A stretch of 24,084 bases of DNA from JAEZDP01 sp964430855 (lineage in GTDB: Bacteria; Acidobacteriota; Vicinamibacteria; Vicinamibacterales; Vicinamibacteraceae). This document shows positions 22,921 to 24,084 of the stretch, one piece after another; the stretch's first letter is position 1, and the number at the start of each line of letters is the position of its first letter. Below the pieces are notes generated by a model. The model made no database searches. It was not told the origin of the DNA and was given only the letters and a program-made list of their open reading frames with translations. Made by a program: the position numbers and the translations under genes. The stretch covers positions 1 to 24,084 of the forward strand of contig CAYSHC010000057.1 of assembly GCA_964430855.1 (NCBI GenBank), read 5' to 3'.

Positions 22921-24084
22921 CCGTAGCCATGTCCACGCCGACTTCCGGGTCGCTCTCGTCACGCCGCGCGGGGATCCTGCTGCCGCTGTTCTCGATGGTC
23001 TCGTCGCGCAGCTGGGGCATCGGCGACATCGCCGACCTCGCGGAGTTCGCGCCGTGGCTGCACGCCGCGGGGATGCGTGCGCTCCAGGTGCTGCCGGTGC
23101 TCGACATGGCCACGGGACAGAGCTCGCCCTACTCGGCGCTCAGCGCCATGGCCACCGATCCCATCTACGTGGCGGTGGATCGGCTGCCCGAGGTCCTGAA
23201 CGGGGCGGTGTCGCTCGCGCCGGACGAGGAGGCGAGGCTCGAGGCGATCCGCCGGGGCGGTTCGGTGGACTACGACGGCGTGCGCGCGCTGAAGATGGCC
23301 GTGCTCGATCGTGCGTTCAGGCATTTCGTCGAGCACGACCTGCGGCACGGGAGCGCCGCGGCACGCGACTTCGAGCGCTTCGTGACCGACGAGAGCTGGT
23401 GGCTCGACGACTACGCCCTGTTTCGTGTCCTGCACGACGCCTTCGACGCGCGAGCATGGTGGGAGTGGCCGCAGGGCGTGGCCGACCGCGCGCCCGACGC
23501 GCTGGCCGAGGCCCGCGCCGCGCATGCCGACGCACTCCGCTTCACCTGCTGGCTGCAGTGGCAGGCCCAGACGCAGTGGACGGCATCGCGCAGCGCGCTC
23601 GGCGGCATCGCGCTCATCGGCGACCTGCCGTTCATGGTGAGCAGCGACAGCGCCGACGTGTGGGCGCGCCAGCACCTCTTCAGGCGCGACGCGACGGTCG
23701 GCACGCCGCCGGACGCGTTCTCGGCCACCGGGCAGGACTGGGGCCTGCCCGTCTACCGCTGGGACGAGATGCGGCGCGAGGGCTTCGAGTGGCTGCGGGC
23801 ACGGGCACGCCGGGCCGCGTCGATGTTCGACGCGTTCCGCGTGGATCACCTGGTGGGGTTCTACCGCACCTACACACGCCCCGTCGACGGCAGCCCTCCC
23901 TACTTCGTGCCGGCCGAAGAGCACGAGCAGCGCGAGCTCGGCGAGACGGTGCTCGACGCGTTCCGCAGCGCCGGCGCCGAGATCATCGCCGAGGACCTCG
24001 GTACGGTGCCCGACTTCGTCCGGGCCTCGCTCGACAGGCTGGCCGTGCCGGGCTACAAGGTCCTGCGGTGGGAGCGCGACTGGC
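22917..24084 (+). CDS. malQ: 4-alpha-glucanotransferase (GH77), 3' truncated by window end
   Basis: 389 codons are present and the frame is open at the edge. GH77 motifs are ILLPLFSMVSSRSWGIGD, LQVLPVLDMATGQSSPYSALSAMA, LIGDLPFMVSSDSADVWA, GTPPDAFSATGQDWGLPVYRWDEM, FRVDHLVGFYR (nucleophile D310) and AEDLGTVPDFV (acid/base E359), then VPGYKVLRWERDW. The enzyme transfers alpha-1,4-glucan segments to another glucan or to glucose in glycogen and maltodextrin metabolism, in the cytoplasm. The third catalytic aspartate (HD motif) would lie beyond the edge. There is no N-terminal extension, as in the shorter Thermus-type MalQ of about 500 residues. ATG 22917 lies in the aminotransferase stop (ATGA) with no Shine-Dalgarno; ATG 22929 is an alternative. 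Confidence 0.95.
   Translation, partial: MTVAMSTPTSGSLSSRRAGILLPLFSMVSSRSWGIGDIADLAEFAPWLHAAGMRALQVLPVLDMATGQSSPYSALSAMATDPIYVAVDRLPEVLNGAVSLAPDEEARLEAIRRGGSVDYDGVRALKMAVLDRAFRHFVEHDLRHGSAAARDFERFVTDESWWLDDYALFRVLHDAFDARAWWEWPQGVADRAPDALAEARAAHADALRFTCWLQWQAQTQWTASRSALGGIALIGDLPFMVSSDSADVWARQHLFRRDATVGTPPDAFSATGQDWGLPVYRWDEMRREGFEWLRARARRAASMFDAFRVDHLVGFYRTYTRPVDGSPPYFVPAEEHEQRELGETVLDAFRSAGAEIIAEDLGTVPDFVRASLDRLAVPGYKVLRWERDW

Noticed and set aside
1..24084. CRISPR array, tRNA, rRNA, insertion sequence, defence or toxin-antitoxin system
   Set aside because: No regularly spaced repeats, cloverleaf, transposase motif, terminal inverted repeats or nuclease/toxin motif were seen in the sequence or translations.

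Overview
The window is a gene-dense, very GC-rich bacterial chromosome segment. It has Gram-negative traits: two lipoproteins with clean lipoboxes, a Tat-type signal, and a type IV minor-pilin cluster. The mix of a secreted M2 (ACE-like) peptidase, a secreted HEVGHTLGFAH zinc protease, a Tat amidase, an AzgA-type nucleobase permease and a sodium/solute symporter resembles soil Acidobacteriota (Vicinamibacteria-like). That placement is inference from gene content; no rRNA or other phylogenetic marker is present. I see no insertion sequence, integrase, phage gene, CRISPR array, tRNA or rRNA, and no gap over 300 bases lacks a gene. The longest gap is about 170 bases, before the pilin cluster.

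Layout. (1) 1-2643 (+): the 3' part of a phosphotriesterase-family metal hydrolase, then a lipoprotein M2 peptidyl-dipeptidase. (2) 2661-3392 (-): a DedA-family membrane protein, convergent to the peptidase. (3) 3520-9740 (+): a six-gene run with very tight junctions: a small amphipathic/coiled protein, a GT4-type glycosyltransferase, an AzgA-like purine/pyrimidine permease, an argininosuccinate-lyase-family enzyme, a 38-residue single-span membrane protein, and an SSS-family symporter. A hairpin follows. (4) 9841-11478 (+): a secreted alpha/beta hydrolase. (5) 11648-16630 (+): four minor pseudopilins in the order GspH/FimT, PilV/GspI, PilW/GspJ, PilX/GspK; the last is very large at 883 residues. 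(6) 16656-19214 (-): a secreted metzincin-type zinc protease, divergent from (7) 19259-20848 (+), a Tat-exported amidase. (8) 20871-21689 (-): an unassigned lipoprotein, convergent to the amidase. (9) 21754-end (+): a PLP-dependent class I/II aminotransferase overlapping by 4 bp with malQ (4-alpha-glucanotransferase), which is cut by the window end.

How the genes fit together. Much of the window serves the cell envelope and uptake of peptides, amides and nucleobases: exported hydrolases, transporters, surface polysaccharide synthesis and pilus tip assembly. The most notable items are the 38-residue protein coupled to the lyase and adjoining the symporter, the oversized PilX-like tip protein with a calcium-loop-like motif, and an 11-bp perfect hairpin in the leader of the pilin cluster. 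I did not find a clear new defence or mobile system.
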